This document shows, in pieces, positions 8,683 to 16,889 of a stretch of 61,749 nt of DNA (its first letter is position 1; the number at the start of each line of letters is the position of its first letter). The notes under the pieces are model-generated. The model did no database searches. It was not told where the DNA came from and was given only the letters and a program-made list of their open reading frames with translations. Origin of the DNA: Acidobacteriota bacterium (GTDB lineage: Bacteria > Acidobacteriota > Vicinamibacteria > Vicinamibacterales > UBA8438); the NCBI GenBank assembly GCA_009838525.1, contig VXRJ01000027.1, positions 90,979-152,727 on the forward strand, read 5' to 3'. The position numbers and the translations under genes were made by a program.

Positions 8683-9386
8683 GGCGGCGCGGCCTCGGCC
8701 GGCGTCGGAGGTGTGACGTCGATCCGGCCCGTGTAGATTGCCATCCCGACTACCGCGTCGATCCCCTCGGCATCGAGTTGATCGATCTCGGCCTGCGTGG
8801 TGATTCCACCTGCCGCGGTCAGCCGCCGCGCTGTGGCGCGTCGGACCGCCAGGATCGCCTCCATGTCGGTCCCCTGCATCAGCCCCTCGCGATCCACGTG
8901 CGTATAGAGGAATTCAGCGCAATACGGCTCGAGTGCGCGCGCCGCCTCCACCGCTGTGAGCGGGGTTGCCTCAGTCCATCCCTTGATCACGACGCGGCCG
9001 TGCTTGCTGTCGATGGCCGCGATCACCTGTTCCGGTCCGACTGCGGCGGCGAGTGACTCGGCGAAGGCGACGTCCACCTGACCGTTGTCGAAGAGGGACG
9101 AGCCGACGATCACCGCACTCGCCCCGGCGTCGAGCATGTCCCGCGCCCGGTTGATCGTGCGGACCCCTCCGCCGACGCGGCAGCGCAGGCGCGGCGCTAT
9201 CCGTCGGATTATTGCCGCGTTCGACCCCGATCCCATCGCCGCGTCGAGATCGATCACCTGCACGCGCGGGAAACCCCGGAACTTCTCCACCCACCCGTCG
9301 ATGTCGTCCGAGGCGAGCGCTGGCCGCTTCCCCTGCACGAGCTGCACGACCTGCCCGCCTCTCAGATCGATTGATGGAATCAGCAT
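8679..9386 (-). CDS. hisA: HisA, ProFAR isomerase
   Basis: A 235-residue TIM-barrel enzyme that isomerises ProFAR to PRFAR, the fourth histidine step. The N-terminus MLIPSIDLRGGQVVQLVQGK carries the catalytic Asp7, and the second acid lies in the half-barrel repeat VIAAIDSKHGRVVIKG. The phosphate-binding loop GGITTQAEID is present near residue 190. Length matches the family. It follows hisF by four bases and overlaps the acyltransferase start, so it sits inside the operon. The product is cytoplasmic. Nothing unusual is seen in its key residues. Confidence 0.93.
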   Translation of the reverse strand: MLIPSIDLRGGQVVQLVQGKRPALASDDIDGWVEKFRGFPRVQVIDLDAAMGSGSNAAIIRRIAPRLRCRVGGGVRTINRARDMLDAGASAVIVGSSLFDNGQVDVAFAESLAAAVGPEQVIAAIDSKHGRVVIKGWTEATPLTAVEAARALEPYCAEFLYTHVDREGLMQGTDMEAILAVRRATARRLTAAGGITTQAEIDQLDAEGIDAVVGMAIYTGRIDVTPPTPAEAAPP

Positions 9387-9390
9387 CTCG

Positions 9391-10146
9391 TCACAACCGG
9401 ACCGGAACGCCGGATGCCCGCAGATGGGTCTTCAGGTCGGCCACGGCATGCTCCGCGTAGTGGAAGATCGACGCTGCCAGCGCCGCGTCGGCCCGCCCGA
9501 CGGTGAAGACGTCTACGAAATGGTCGAAGGTCCCTGCCCCACCCGACGCGATTACCGGGATCGGCACGGCCTCCGACACCGCCGCGGTCAGTTCGCAATC
9601 GAACCCCGACTTGGTCCCGTCACGATCGATCGACGTCAGGAGGATCTCGCCCGCTCCCCGGCCGGCCGCTTCGCGAGCCCACTCCACCGCGTCGCGGTCG
9701 GTTGCCTGCCGGCCGCTCCGCACATATATCCGGAATCCGTCGCCTTCGCGTTTCGCGTCGATCGCGACGATTACCGCCTGGCTGCCGTACCGGCGAGCGA
9801 GCGTTGTGAGCAAGTCGGGTTTCTCGATGGCCGCGGTGTTCAGGCTCACCTTGTCGGCGCCCGCCTCGATGGCCGCCTCCGCGTGCGCCTCGTCACGGAT
9901 CCCTCCACCGACACAGAGGGGCAGGAAGATCTCCCGCGCCACTTCATCGATTGTCCGGGCGAGCGCTTTCCGCTTCTCGATCGTTGCGGTGACGTCGAGA
10001 ATCACCACCTCGTCGATCCCTTCTACGTTGTAGCGACGGGCCAGCTCGGCCGGCGCGCCCGCATTGCGCAGTCCCTCGAAGTTGATTCCCTTGACCACCT
10101 GACCGTCGCGGACGTCGAGGCAGGCGATGATCCGTTTTGACAGCAT
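9391..10146 (-). CDS. hisF: HisF, imidazole glycerol phosphate synthase cyclase subunit
   Basis: A 251-residue TIM barrel that uses PRFAR and the ammonia delivered by HisH to make imidazole glycerol phosphate and AICAR. The N-terminus MLSKRIIACLDVRDGQVVKG holds catalytic Asp11, and the second catalytic acid is in VIVAIDAKREG. The frame is open upstream to 10308, but the ATG at 10146 gives the canonical N-terminus and standard length. It begins 7 bases after hisH ends and stops 4 bases before hisA, so the three are clearly cotranscribed. HisF pairs with HisH in the cytosol. Confidence 0.94.
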   Translation of the reverse strand: MLSKRIIACLDVRDGQVVKGINFEGLRNAGAPAELARRYNVEGIDEVVILDVTATIEKRKALARTIDEVAREIFLPLCVGGGIRDEAHAEAAIEAGADKVSLNTAAIEKPDLLTTLARRYGSQAVIVAIDAKREGDGFRIYVRSGRQATDRDAVEWAREAAGRGAGEILLTSIDRDGTKSGFDCELTAAVSEAVPIPVIASGGAGTFDHFVDVFTVGRADAALAASIFHYAEHAVADLKTHLRASGVPVRL

Positions 10147-10153
10147 CTGCCGG

Positions 10154-10828
10154 CTATCCGTTTCCGGCTTCCGCCATCCGGCCGAGGACGTTTCGGAAGA
10201 GCCGCAATCCGACGTCTCCCGACTTTTCCGGATGGAACTGCATCCCGACCAGCCGGTCACGCTCGACGAGACTGGCGAATTCGATGCCGTAAGTGGTGGA
10301 AGCGACACAGTCGCCGGTCACCGGTGCGGCGTAGGAATGCGTGAAATAGACCTGATCTCCTTCGGCAATCCCGTCCAGTACCCAGGAGTCGCGCGTTTGG
10401 TGCAGGCTGTTCCAGCCGACGTGCGGCACCTTCAGCGTCTGGCCGGCCCCCTGTGCGCCGGGGCGGTCCACGTCGGCTGGGCCGTCCCCGGCGCCGGGCG
10501 GTTCGATCAGCCGGCAACGTCCGGCCATGGCTCCGAAGCCGGCCAGCCCCGACGCCTCCGCGCTCCCCTCGAAGAGCCACTGCAGGCCGAGGCAGATCCC
10601 GAGCAGCAAGCCCCCGCGATCGATCACGTCCGCGATTGCCCGCCGCCACGCGTCGTCGAGGGCGGAAGTGGCGTCGAAGTTGCCGACACCGGGAACGATG
10701 ACGCCCCGGACCCGATCCAGGGCCGCGGGCGACGCCGGCGTGTCGTAGCGCGCCCCCAGGTGCGTGAGCGCTTTCCTCACCGACGTCAGGTTGCCCGCCC
10801 CATAGTCGATTAACGCGATGCTGCTCAC
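10154..10828 (-). CDS. hisH: HisH, glutamine amidotransferase subunit of IGP synthase
   Basis: A 224-residue class I glutamine amidotransferase that releases ammonia for HisF. The nucleophile Cys79 is in [17 protein letters not shown], and the His/Glu pair of the triad is in [11 protein letters not shown] near the C-terminus. The N-terminus [16 protein letters not shown] is typical. The coding start overlaps the hisB stop by four bases, which suggests coupled translation. All triad residues are present, so the protein should be active. Confidence 0.94.
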   Translation of the reverse strand: MSSIALIDYGAGNLTSVRKALTHLGARYDTPASPAALDRVRGVIVPGVGNFDATSALDDAWRRAIADVIDRGGLLLGICLGLQWLFEGSAEASGLAGFGAMAGRCRLIEPPGAGDGPADVDRPGAQGAGQTLKVPHVGWNSLHQTRDSWVLDGIAEGDQVYFTHSYAAPVTGDCVASTTYGIEFASLVERDRLVGMQFHPEKSGDVGLRLFRNVLGRMAEAGNG

Positions 10829-11493
10829 AGCAGTTCCTTCGTACTGGGCAGCATCCGGCCCAACTGCCGGTCGCGCGAGCAGGCGACCCGCAGCGCGCGT
10901 GCGAACGCCTTGAACACGGCCTCGACACGGTGGTGGCTCGATCGTCCGTAGAGCACCTTGACGTGCACGTTGGCGCGCGCGCCCTGTGCAAAGCCGTCGA
11001 AGAAGTCGGCGATCAGCTCTGCTTGCAGATCGCCCACGAGCCGAGCCCGCAGCTTGAGATCGGTCACCGCATGCACCCGCCCGCTCAGGTCGACCGCCGC
11101 CACACCCAGCGTCTCGTCCATCGGCATGACGAAATAGCCCGCCCGGTTGATTCCCCGCTTCGAGCCGAGTGCCGCCGCCACCGCCTCGCCAAGCACGATG
11201 CCGATGTCCTCCACCGTGTGATGTTGATCGACGTCGAGGTCGCCGGTCGCCTCGACGGTCAGGTCGAACGCGCCATGCCGGGCGAACAGCTCGAGCATGT
11301 GATCGAGGAAGCGGATGCCGGTCCGGACACTGTAGCGTCCCCGCCCATCGAGCGTCAGGCAGAGGGCGACCCGCGTCTCGGTCGTTTCACGGTCGATCCG
11401 CGCCGTGCGGGCGCCGCGCGCGGCGCGCGGGGCGACCGTCCGTTCCTTCGCGGCCTGGTTCGCGGCGGTTCGAGCCGTTCGGTTTCCGCTCAT
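10825..11493 (-). CDS. hisB: HisB, imidazoleglycerol-phosphate dehydratase
   Basis: A 222-residue monofunctional IGP dehydratase, step six of the pathway. The manganese-binding histidine motifs are [24 protein letters not shown] and, in the C-terminal half, [14 protein letters not shown]. About 30 residues precede the conserved core ([17 protein letters not shown]), an Ala/Arg-rich extension not needed for the fold. A start inside it cannot be excluded, but the ATG at 11493 overlaps the hisD stop (ATGA), which supports it. There is no phosphatase domain, unlike the bifunctional enterobacterial HisB, so histidinol phosphatase must be encoded elsewhere. Confidence 0.92.
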   Translation of the reverse strand: MSGNRTARTAANQAAKERTVAPRAARGARTARIDRETTETRVALCLTLDGRGRYSVRTGIRFLDHMLELFARHGAFDLTVEATGDLDVDQHHTVEDIGIVLGEAVAAALGSKRGINRAGYFVMPMDETLGVAAVDLSGRVHAVTDLKLRARLVGDLQAELIADFFDGFAQGARANVHVKVLYGRSSHHRVEAVFKAFARALRVACSRDRQLGRMLPSTKELL

Positions 11494-12794
11494 CCTCTGT
11501 CTGTTGCCTTGCGCGTCGACTGCGCGCGGCGCGCCGCACGCGCTCCCGGATCCGGCAGCACACGACGAGCCACGGAGGCCGCGTGCGCCCGAAGTCCCTC
11601 GGCGTTGGCGAGCGAGATGACGGCGGGCGCAATACGGCGGAGACCAGTTCGCGTCAGCCGTTGCACGCTGTTGACGCGGACGAAGTCGGCGCCGCTCAGC
11701 CCGCCCCGTGCGCGTGCCGCGCCACCGGTCGGGAGGACGTGGTTGGATCCGGTCGCGTAGTCGCCGGCCGCCTGCGCCCCGAACGGTCCGGCGAAAACGG
11801 TTCCCGCCTGCGTGATCCGACGCGCGTCGGCCATCGTATCGGTCACCGCGTGCTCGGGCGCGATCCGGTTCGCGAGATCGATCGCGTCGTCCAGCGTGGG
11901 GGTCACGACCGCGACGCCATGGGCGGCGATGGACGGCTCGGCCGCCGGGTGTTCGCGCACCTGCAGCCGCACCGCGGCCGCGACGGCTCGTGCGAGGGTC
12001 CGGTTCGGCGTCAGCAGGATTGCGCGTGCGTCCGGATCGTGTTCCGCCTGCGCCACGAGGTCGGCGGCAATCCAGTCGGGGTTGCCGTCAGACGAGACGA
12101 CGACGATTTCCGTCGGGCCGGCGTAGAAGTCGATGGGGCAGTCGCGTGCGACGAGCGCCTTTGCCGTGGCGACGTAGGCATTGCCGGGGCCGACGATCTT
12201 GTCTACCCGCGGGACGCTCGCCGTCCCATAAGCCAGCGCGGCTATTGCCTGGGCGCCGCCGATCCGGAAGAGCCGATCCACTTTCGCTTCAACCGCCGCG
12301 GCCAGCACGGCGGGCGCCGGGTTTGGGCAGACCGCAAACACCTCGCCGACCCCTGCCGCGCGCGCCGGAATCGCCGTCATCAGCAGCGAGGACGGGAGTG
12401 GGTGCCGTCCTCCGGGAACATAGCAGCCAACCCGGTCGAGCGGCGTCACCCGCTGTTCGATGGCCACACCGGGCGTCGGCTCGACCCGCCAACCCTTCGG
12501 CACCTGTTTCACCGCCACGCGCCGGATCCGGCGCGCAGACTCGGCGATCGCCGCGCGCACAGCCGGTGGGGTTGCGTCAACGCCGGCGGTCAGTTCGTTC
12601 GCCGGGATCTCGATCGGTCCCCGCATTCGATCCAGCGTCTTCGCGTAGTGACGTAGTGCCCGGTCGCCCCGTGCCCGGACGTCACTGACGATCTCGGCGA
12701 CCCGCTGCGCGACCTGGCCGTCGATCCCTTCCGCCGCGCCTCGATCGACGATGGACTGGACGGCCCGCCGGTTTGACGAGGTGACGATCTTCAC
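11490..12794 (-). CDS. hisD: HisD, histidinol dehydrogenase
   Basis: A 434-residue zinc-dependent NAD enzyme that oxidises histidinol to histidine in two steps. Recognisable blocks are [53 protein letters not shown] and the catalytic Glu/His region [12 protein letters not shown]. The open frame extends to 12875, where it would overlap hisG, so I chose GTG 12794, which gives the family length and leaves 25 bases after hisG. The C-terminal tail is basic and Ala-rich. Gene order after hisG is classical. Confidence 0.93.
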   Translation of the reverse strand: MKIVTSSNRRAVQSIVDRGAAEGIDGQVAQRVAEIVSDVRARGDRALRHYAKTLDRMRGPIEIPANELTAGVDATPPAVRAAIAESARRIRRVAVKQVPKGWRVEPTPGVAIEQRVTPLDRVGCYVPGGRHPLPSSLLMTAIPARAAGVGEVFAVCPNPAPAVLAAAVEAKVDRLFRIGGAQAIAALAYGTASVPRVDKIVGPGNAYVATAKALVARDCPIDFYAGPTEIVVVSSDGNPDWIAADLVAQAEHDPDARAILLTPNRTLARAVAAAVRLQVREHPAAEPSIAAHGVAVVTPTLDDAIDLANRIAPEHAVTDTMADARRITQAGTVFAGPFGAQAAGDYATGSNHVLPTGGAARARGGLSGADFVRVNSVQRLTRTGLRRIAPAVISLANAEGLRAHAASVARRVLPDPGARAARRAQSTRKATDRG

Positions 12795-12819
12795 GCCTCG
12801 AGCCTCATGACGGCGAACC

Positions 12820-13707
12820 TCACAGCACGATCTTGTTGAGTGGGTACTCGACGATGCCGCGCCCACCTGCCGCACTCAGTTGCGGGATGAGTTCCCGGAC
12901 CGTCCGCTCTTCCAGAATGGTCGAGACCGCCACCCAGTCGTTGTCGCTCAGGGGCGAGACGGTGGGGCGTTGCAGCGCCGGCAGCAGTGCGAGGATCGCG
13001 TCGAGGTTGGGACGCTCCACGTTCAGCATCAGTCCGACACGTCCCTGCGCTTCCATCGCCGCTCTCAGCAGCACGGCGATGTTCTCTATCTTCGTCCGCT
13101 TCGTTTCGTCCTCCATCGCGCGCCGGTTGGCGATCAGTTGCGGATTCGACTCGAGCACGGTGTCGATGATTCGGAGGTGGTTCGCGCGAAGCGTCGATCC
13201 GGTCTCGGTAGCTTCGACGATGGCGTCCGCGAGGTCAGGCGGCTTCACTTCGGTCGCGCCCCACGAGAATTCGACGCTGACGTTAACGCCGAGCCGTGCG
13301 AAGTACGATTCCGTGACCCGCACCAGTTCGGTCGAGATGTGCCTTCCCTCAAGATCGGCTGCCTTCTGAAACCGCGAGTCCTCCGGCACCGCGAGCACCC
13401 AGCGCACCTTGCGGAAGCTCTGCTTCGAATACACGAGGTCCGCTACGCGCACGATACGGTCGCCGTTGCCGGTGGCGGCTTCGTGCTCGGCAATCCAGTC
13501 GATACCGGTCAAACCCGCGTCAACCGCCTCGTCGGCGACATAGCGCGCCATCTCCTGAGCACGGATCAGCGTGCAGGAGATCTCGGGGTCGTCGATTGTC
13601 GGGAAATACGAGCGCTCGCTGACGTAGATGCTGAATCCGGCGCGGGCAAAGAGTTGCACCGTGGAATCCTGCAGCGATCCCTTCGGGATTCCGAGGCGCA
13701 GGCTCAT
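12820..13707 (-). CDS. hisG: HisG, ATP phosphoribosyltransferase, long form
   Basis: A 295-residue enzyme catalysing the first committed step, joining ATP and PRPP. Its length and the C-terminal segment after about residue 215 ([20 protein letters not shown], then a final ACT-like region) place it in the long HisG_L class, which is feedback-inhibited by histidine and needs no HisZ. The PRPP-site region is present as [19 protein letters not shown]. The start overlaps the hisI stop (ATGA). With the attenuator upstream, the pathway would be controlled both at transcription and at enzyme level. Confidence 0.93.
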   Translation of the reverse strand: MSLRLGIPKGSLQDSTVQLFARAGFSIYVSERSYFPTIDDPEISCTLIRAQEMARYVADEAVDAGLTGIDWIAEHEAATGNGDRIVRVADLVYSKQSFRKVRWVLAVPEDSRFQKAADLEGRHISTELVRVTESYFARLGVNVSVEFSWGATEVKPPDLADAIVEATETGSTLRANHLRIIDTVLESNPQLIANRRAMEDETKRTKIENIAVLLRAAMEAQGRVGLMLNVERPNLDAILALLPALQRPTVSPLSDNDWVAVSTILEERTVRELIPQLSAAGGRGIVEYPLNKIVL

Positions 13708-14066
13708 GACGTGCCCCCCGCCACAGTGCCTTCCACGTCTTCGGTGCCACCCGGCAGTTGCTTGAAGAAGCAGGTTCGTTCTCCGGTATGGCAGACGTTG
13801 CCTTCCCCGAGCCGCTCCACCCGGACGAGCAGCGTATCGTCGTCGCAGTCGGTGAGAATCCGACGCACCCTGAGTAGATTGCCGGAGGTCTCACCTTTCA
13901 TCCAGAGGGTGTTGCGCGTCCGACTGAAGAACGTGGCGAACCCGGATGACTGCGTTTTCTCGAGCGCCGTGGCGTTCATGAAGCCAACCATCAGCACCTC
14001 GTTGCTGGTGTCGTCCTGAATGACAGCGGGCACCAGACCACCCATCTTGTCGAAGTCAATTTCCAT
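13704..14066 (-). CDS. hisI: HisI, phosphoribosyl-AMP cyclohydrolase
   Basis: A 120-residue monofunctional PRA-CH, the third histidine step, requiring zinc and magnesium. Key motifs are [20 protein letters not shown] with the Asp/Cys metal cluster (DCDDD), and [12 protein letters not shown] with two zinc-binding cysteines. It lacks the HisE pyrophosphohydrolase half. I chose ATG 14066 because a GGGGAG ribosome site lies about 9 bases upstream, and the product begins with the canonical MEIDFDK. The in-frame ATG at 14102 lies immediately after the attenuator's T-run and has no ribosome site. It is the first structural gene after the leader. Confidence 0.92.
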   Translation of the reverse strand: MEIDFDKMGGLVPAVIQDDTSNEVLMVGFMNATALEKTQSSGFATFFSRTRNTLWMKGETSGNLLRVRRILTDCDDDTLLVRVERLGEGNVCHTGERTCFFKQLPGGTEDVEGTVAGGTS

Positions 14067-14100
14067 CGTCCCTGTTCTCCCCGGCTCGAATTTCATGCAC

Positions 14101-14133
14101 AAAAAAAGCCCCGCCGCATCTGTTCGGCGAGGC
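14101..14133 (-). terminator. Rho-independent terminator of the his attenuator
   Basis: On the minus strand a 9-bp stem (GCCTCGCCG with CGGCGGGGC, one G-T wobble) encloses an 8-base loop and is followed directly by seven T residues at 14107-14101. It lies between the leader peptide and hisI, where it would stop transcription before the structural genes. Its upstream arm (14126-14133) can instead pair with GGCGGGGC at 14189-14196 inside the leader reading frame, again with one wobble, giving a candidate antiterminator. Confidence 0.85.
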
Positions 14134-14165
14134 CATCGTGTCGCGTGCGAGCGTTTGGTTGCTGG

Positions 14166-14261
14166 TCAGCCTACACGCACCGCCACGAGCCCCGCCCCCG
14201 GATGGGCGTGGTGATGATGACCACCGTTGTGGCGTCGCGCGCGGCTGACGTTCGCTCTCAT
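14166..14261 (-). CDS. hisL: HisL, histidine operon leader peptide
   Basis: A 31-codon frame from ATG 14261 to TGA 14166-14168. It contains six histidines: His11, His15-His18 in a row, and His20 (core GGHHHHAHPGAG). It sits between a good promoter and a rho-independent terminator, immediately upstream of hisI. Ribosome stalling on the His codons when charged tRNA-His is scarce is the known mechanism for his operons with such leaders. The presumed transcription start lies within a few bases of the ATG, so the leader itself may be translated from a leaderless message. The opposite strand has no competing conserved gene here. Function is inferred from architecture; the sequence is unambiguous. 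Confidence 0.85.
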   Translation of the reverse strand: MRANVSRARRHNGGHHHHAHPGAGLVAVRVG

Positions 14262-14270
14262 CGCGCGCGT

Positions 14271-14299
14271 ACCATACCCCACCCCTGTTCGACCGTCAA
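14271..14299 (-). promoter_or_regulatory. his operon promoter
   Basis: On the minus strand TTGACG (14299-14294) and TATGGT (14276-14271) are separated by exactly 17 bases. The -10 hexamer ends 9 bases before the HisL start codon. This is the best sigma-70-like promoter I saw in the window. Confidence 0.75.
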
Positions 14300-14330
14300 T
14301 CCGATGCCCCGCGCATATATGATTTCGGGG

Positions 14331-14834
14331 ATGGGAAGGCTAGGAGCCAGCGCCGGACGCGCCCGCACGGGCGCGCTAGCGCTGGCGATCTGCTTCACGG
14401 CCTGCCTGTTGGGGTCGGCTGCGCCGATCCTTGCCCAGGGCGAAGACGCGGCGTCGGCCGCCCGTGGCGCGCTCGACGAGTACATCCGCGCCTGGAACGA
14501 CGAAGACAACGATGCCATTGCGGCAATTACCAACTTTCCGCGGATCAGTATCGGCCTCAACGGCCAGATCGTTGTCCGCGACAACCCCGAGGAAATCGTT
14601 GTCGACTTCGATCTGCTCCGGGCCGCCGAGGGCTGGGATCACACGACCCTCGATCTGGTCGATGCCACCCAGGTGTCACCTGACAAGGTCCATTTCCGCG
14701 TCGTTACCAGCCGCCGGCGGGCGGACGGATCCCCGTACCGCACCACCCCGGCCCTTTACGTCGTCACGAATCAGGACGGCCAATGGGGCCTCCAGGTCCA
14801 GTCCGTTCTGCCTCCGACTTTTTCCGCCCGCTAG
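14331..14834 (+). CDS. Small exported protein of probable NTF2/SnoaL-like fold
   Basis: A 167-residue protein with a signal peptide (about residues 1-38, [18 protein letters not shown], then ILAQGED). The mature part starts with [20 protein letters not shown], and the helix plus the later beta-strands ([32 protein letters not shown]) resemble a SnoaL/DUF4440-type cone fold that often binds a small ligand. No catalytic residues can be assigned. The start is uncertain: ATG 14331 gives the best signal peptide, while ATG 14304 is an upstream alternative. It diverges from the his leader. Confidence 0.6.
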   Translation: MGRLGASAGRARTGALALAICFTACLLGSAAPILAQGEDAASAARGALDEYIRAWNDEDNDAIAAITNFPRISIGLNGQIVVRDNPEEIVVDFDLLRAAEGWDHTTLDLVDATQVSPDKVHFRVVTSRRRADGSPYRTTPALYVVTNQDGQWGLQVQSVLPPTFSAR

Positions 14835-14846
14835 CTTCACAACGGT

Positions 14847-14868
14847 GCGCCGGCCTCCAGGCCGGCAC
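14847..14868. repeat. Short GC-rich inverted repeat
   Basis: GCCGGCCT at 14849-14856 and AGGCCGGC at 14859-14866 form a perfect inverted repeat separated by two bases. It lies 3' of the preceding gene but has no T-run, so it may be a weak terminator-like hairpin or a mobile intergenic palindrome. Confidence 0.4.
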
Positions 14869-14961
14869 AGTCATTTCGGCACGCTAGCAAGCCCGCGGGT
14901 GCAGCCGTCGCTTCATTCGAGCGGCGATACGGAGCGCTGGGGGATGGTGTATGTTAGGTGT

Positions 14962-15165
14962 ATGGCGCGCACCAATATTGACATTGACGAGGACGCCTGC
15001 GCCGCGGTGATGCGCCGGTTCGGGCTGGATACCAAACGGGAAGCGGTCAACTATGCGCTTCGAAGGCTTGCGGTTGAGCCCCTCAGCCTCGACGAGGCAC
15101 TGGGCATGCAGGGCTCCGGCTGGGACGGCGATCTCCGTGACCTGCGCCGCACCCGCGTACCGTGA
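14962..15165 (+). CDS. vapB: VapB-family antitoxin
   Basis: A 67-residue protein whose first half is a ribbon-helix-helix DNA-binding domain ([20 protein letters not shown], then [14 protein letters not shown]), the usual VapB arrangement. The C-terminal tail ([16 protein letters not shown]) is the type that neutralises VapC by filling its active site. The stop overlaps the toxin's GTG start by four bases. A TATGTT hexamer lies 6 bases before the ATG, suggesting a leaderless message. The system is chromosomal and intact; such pairs normally repress their own promoter. Confidence 0.88.
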   Translation: MARTNIDIDEDACAAVMRRFGLDTKREAVNYALRRLAVEPLSLDEALGMQGSGWDGDLRDLRRTRVP

Positions 15166-15554
15166 TCCTCATCGACACCTCGGCGTGGATTGAGTTTCTG
15201 CGAGACACCGGCTCGACAACCGCCACCCGCGTAAGGGACTGCCTGATCAGAGAGGAAGTCGCCACCTGTGGAGCGGTGTACATGGAAGTGCTCGCGGGCG
15301 CGCGAAGCGAACGCCACCTGATGGAACTCCGGCGCCTGCTCGCTCGAGCCGCCATGATCGCGATCGAGGCCACTGACTACGATCAGGCGGCGTCACTTTA
15401 TCGACACTGCCGGCGGGGCGGGGAGACCATTCGCTCACTTGTCGACTGCCTGATCGCGGCGGCGGCGATTCGCGCCGGCGTGCCGGTCCTTCATCACGAT
15501 GCGGACTTCGACGCACTGGCGCGGCACTCGCCGCTCCTGATTGATCGGTCGTGA
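15162..15554 (+). CDS. vapC: VapC-family PIN-domain ribonuclease toxin
   Basis: A 130-residue PIN domain. The first acidic residue is in [14 protein letters not shown] (Asp5), the second in [11 protein letters not shown], and further acids in [15 protein letters not shown] and [11 protein letters not shown], so the four-acid metal site looks complete. VapC toxins cut tRNA or rRNA, but the target is unknown here. The start is GTG 15162 inside the vapB stop (GTGA), a coupled arrangement that keeps antitoxin in excess. Nothing looks damaged. Confidence 0.9.
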   Translation: MILIDTSAWIEFLRDTGSTTATRVRDCLIREEVATCGAVYMEVLAGARSERHLMELRRLLARAAMIAIEATDYDQAASLYRHCRRGGETIRSLVDCLIAAAAIRAGVPVLHHDADFDALARHSPLLIDRS

Positions 15555-15588
15555 GAGATCACCAGGCGGTTCTGGCGGTTCGACGCGG

Positions 15589-16023
15589 TCAACTGTCCGG
15601 CGGCACGTCTTCCCGGCCGATCATCACTTCCGTCGCCTTGACGATCGCGGTAGCGTCGTCGCCCCGCTTGAGACGAACTTCGTCGATGGCGTCCCGCGTA
15701 ATGACGGCAGTGAGGGACTGGTCGCCGATGCGGAGGCGCACTTGGGCCAGAAGGCCTTCGCGGCGGACTTCTTCGACGACACCGCGGAGACGGTTGCGGC
15801 CGCTGAGGGAAACGAGGACGCCGCTGCCGCGCGGAGAGCGACGCCGGCGGTCAGGAGGCGCGCCGCGGCGTGCCAGGAGGCGAGCCACTTCCTCCTCCGC
15901 GATGCGGTGATGACCGCCATCGGTTCGAACGGACCGGACGGCGCCCTTGTAGATCCAGCGCTTCAGCGTCGAGTAGCTGATACCAAGACGGTCGGCTGCT
16001 TCGCGGACGGTCAGGAGGGGCAT
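15589..16023 (-). CDS. MerR/excisionase-type HTH fused to a TOBE domain, probable molybdate regulator
   Basis: A 144-residue protein. Residues 1-52 are a helix-turn-helix of the excisionase/MerR type (VREAADRLGISYSTLKRW, then GAVRSVRTDGGHHRI). Residues 75-140 form a single TOBE/Mop domain (SGRNRLRGVVEEVRREGLLA, then QSLTAVITRDAIDEVRLKRG), the fold that binds molybdate or tungstate in ModE and ModC. It diverges from modABC across 74 bases, so it probably senses intracellular molybdate and represses the transporter. This is not classical ModE, whose HTH is a LysR-like winged helix. The function is inferred from domains and context. Confidence 0.82.
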   Translation of the reverse strand: MPLLTVREAADRLGISYSTLKRWIYKGAVRSVRTDGGHHRIAEEEVARLLARRGAPPDRRRRSPRGSGVLVSLSGRNRLRGVVEEVRREGLLAQVRLRIGDQSLTAVITRDAIDEVRLKRGDDATAIVKATEVMIGREDVPPDS

Positions 16024-16060
16024 GATTCCCAGGGTGACGAACTAAATCGTCTTAATCCGT

Positions 16061-16107
16061 TTGCCTGATATGACTGAAATCATACTATATTGTTCGAATG
16101 TTCGAAC
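16061..16107 (+). promoter_or_regulatory. modA promoter and palindromic operator over the start codon
   Basis: TTGCCT (16061-16066) and TACTAT (16083-16088) are 16 bases apart, and the -10 ends 9 bases before the modA ATG. A 7-2-7 perfect inverted repeat, GTTCGAA-TG-TTCGAAC, covers 16092-16107 and includes the ATG at 16098. The span is noticeably AT-rich for this genome. A bound repressor here would block transcription initiation and early elongation; the divergent HTH-TOBE protein is the likely ligand. Confidence 0.55.
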
Positions 16108-16889
16108 GGAGGGCCGTTCTGGCGGGCCTGCTGGGGCTGTTTGCGGCCTGTGCAGGCTCCGGCGGCGGGGACGGTGACACGTCCCGGGTCGGCGATGCGG
16201 CGCCGGTCCTGGTGTCGGCGGCGGCCAGTCTCTCCGAGGTGATGGCCGTGATTGCCGACCGATTCGAAGGGGCGACAGGCAGCGCGATCCGGTTGAACGT
16301 CGCCGGATCGCAGATGCTGGCGTCGCAGATTATCGAAGGCGCCCCGGTCGATCTCTTCGTCAGCGCCGATGAGTTGCAGATGGAGCGCGTGGCGGAGGCG
16401 GGGAGGATAGACGCCGGGAGTCGGATCGATCTGTTGACGAATCAGCTCGTCGTCGTCGTACCGTCGGACCGGCCGGGAACCGTTGCGGCACCCCGGGATC
16501 TGGCCCGCGCATCCATCGAACGCCTCGCCCTGGGCGACCCCGACGCGGTTCCGGCGGGCGTGTACGCGCGTGACTGGCTCCGCGCGGCCGGTCTATGGGG
16601 CGCTGTGGCGACGAAGGTCGTTCCGGCGAGCAACGTCCGTGCTGCACTTCGCGCCGTCGAATCGGGCGCGGCCGACGCAGGTATCGTCTACCGGACGGAC
16701 GTGCGGACGGCCACCGGCGCGATTGTTGCCTTCGAGGTGCCCATTGGGGATGGACCCGCCATCGTATATCCCGCGGCCGTTGCGACCGGCGCTCCGAATC
16801 GCTCCGGTGCCGTGCGCTTCCTCGACTATCTGCAGACATCCGCCGTCCGCCCGCTGTTCGAAGCGGCGGGCTTCGTCACGCTGCGATGA
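16098..16889 (+). CDS. modA: ModA, molybdate-binding lipoprotein
   Basis: A 263-residue periplasmic solute-binding lipoprotein of the molybdate ABC importer. The signal sequence ends in LFAAC with lipidation at Cys18. The mature protein starts with VSAAASLSEVMAVIADRFE and includes GSQMLASQIIEGAPVDLFVS, both standard ModA blocks, then PAGVYARDWLRAAGLW. The ATG at 16098 lies inside the palindrome and near the -10 hexamer, with no ribosome site, so the message may be leaderless. The stop overlaps the modB start (ATGA). Oxyanion-binding serines and backbone contacts match the family, but molybdate versus tungstate preference cannot be read. Confidence 0.92.
   Translation: MFERRAVLAGLLGLFAACAGSGGGDGDTSRVGDAAPVLVSAAASLSEVMAVIADRFEGATGSAIRLNVAGSQMLASQIIEGAPVDLFVSADELQMERVAEAGRIDAGSRIDLLTNQLVVVVPSDRPGTVAAPRDLARASIERLALGDPDAVPAGVYARDWLRAAGLWGAVATKVVPASNVRAALRAVESGAADAGIVYRTDVRTATGAIVAFEVPIGDGPAIVYPAAVATGAPNRSGAVRFLDYLQTSAVRPLFEAAGFVTLR

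Noticed and set aside
14145-14330. Upstream extension of the 14331 gene (plus strand) through the his leader region
   Set aside because: The frame is open, but its sequence is antisense to the HisL peptide, the attenuator spacer and the his promoter, and it would place the signal peptide in the middle of the protein.
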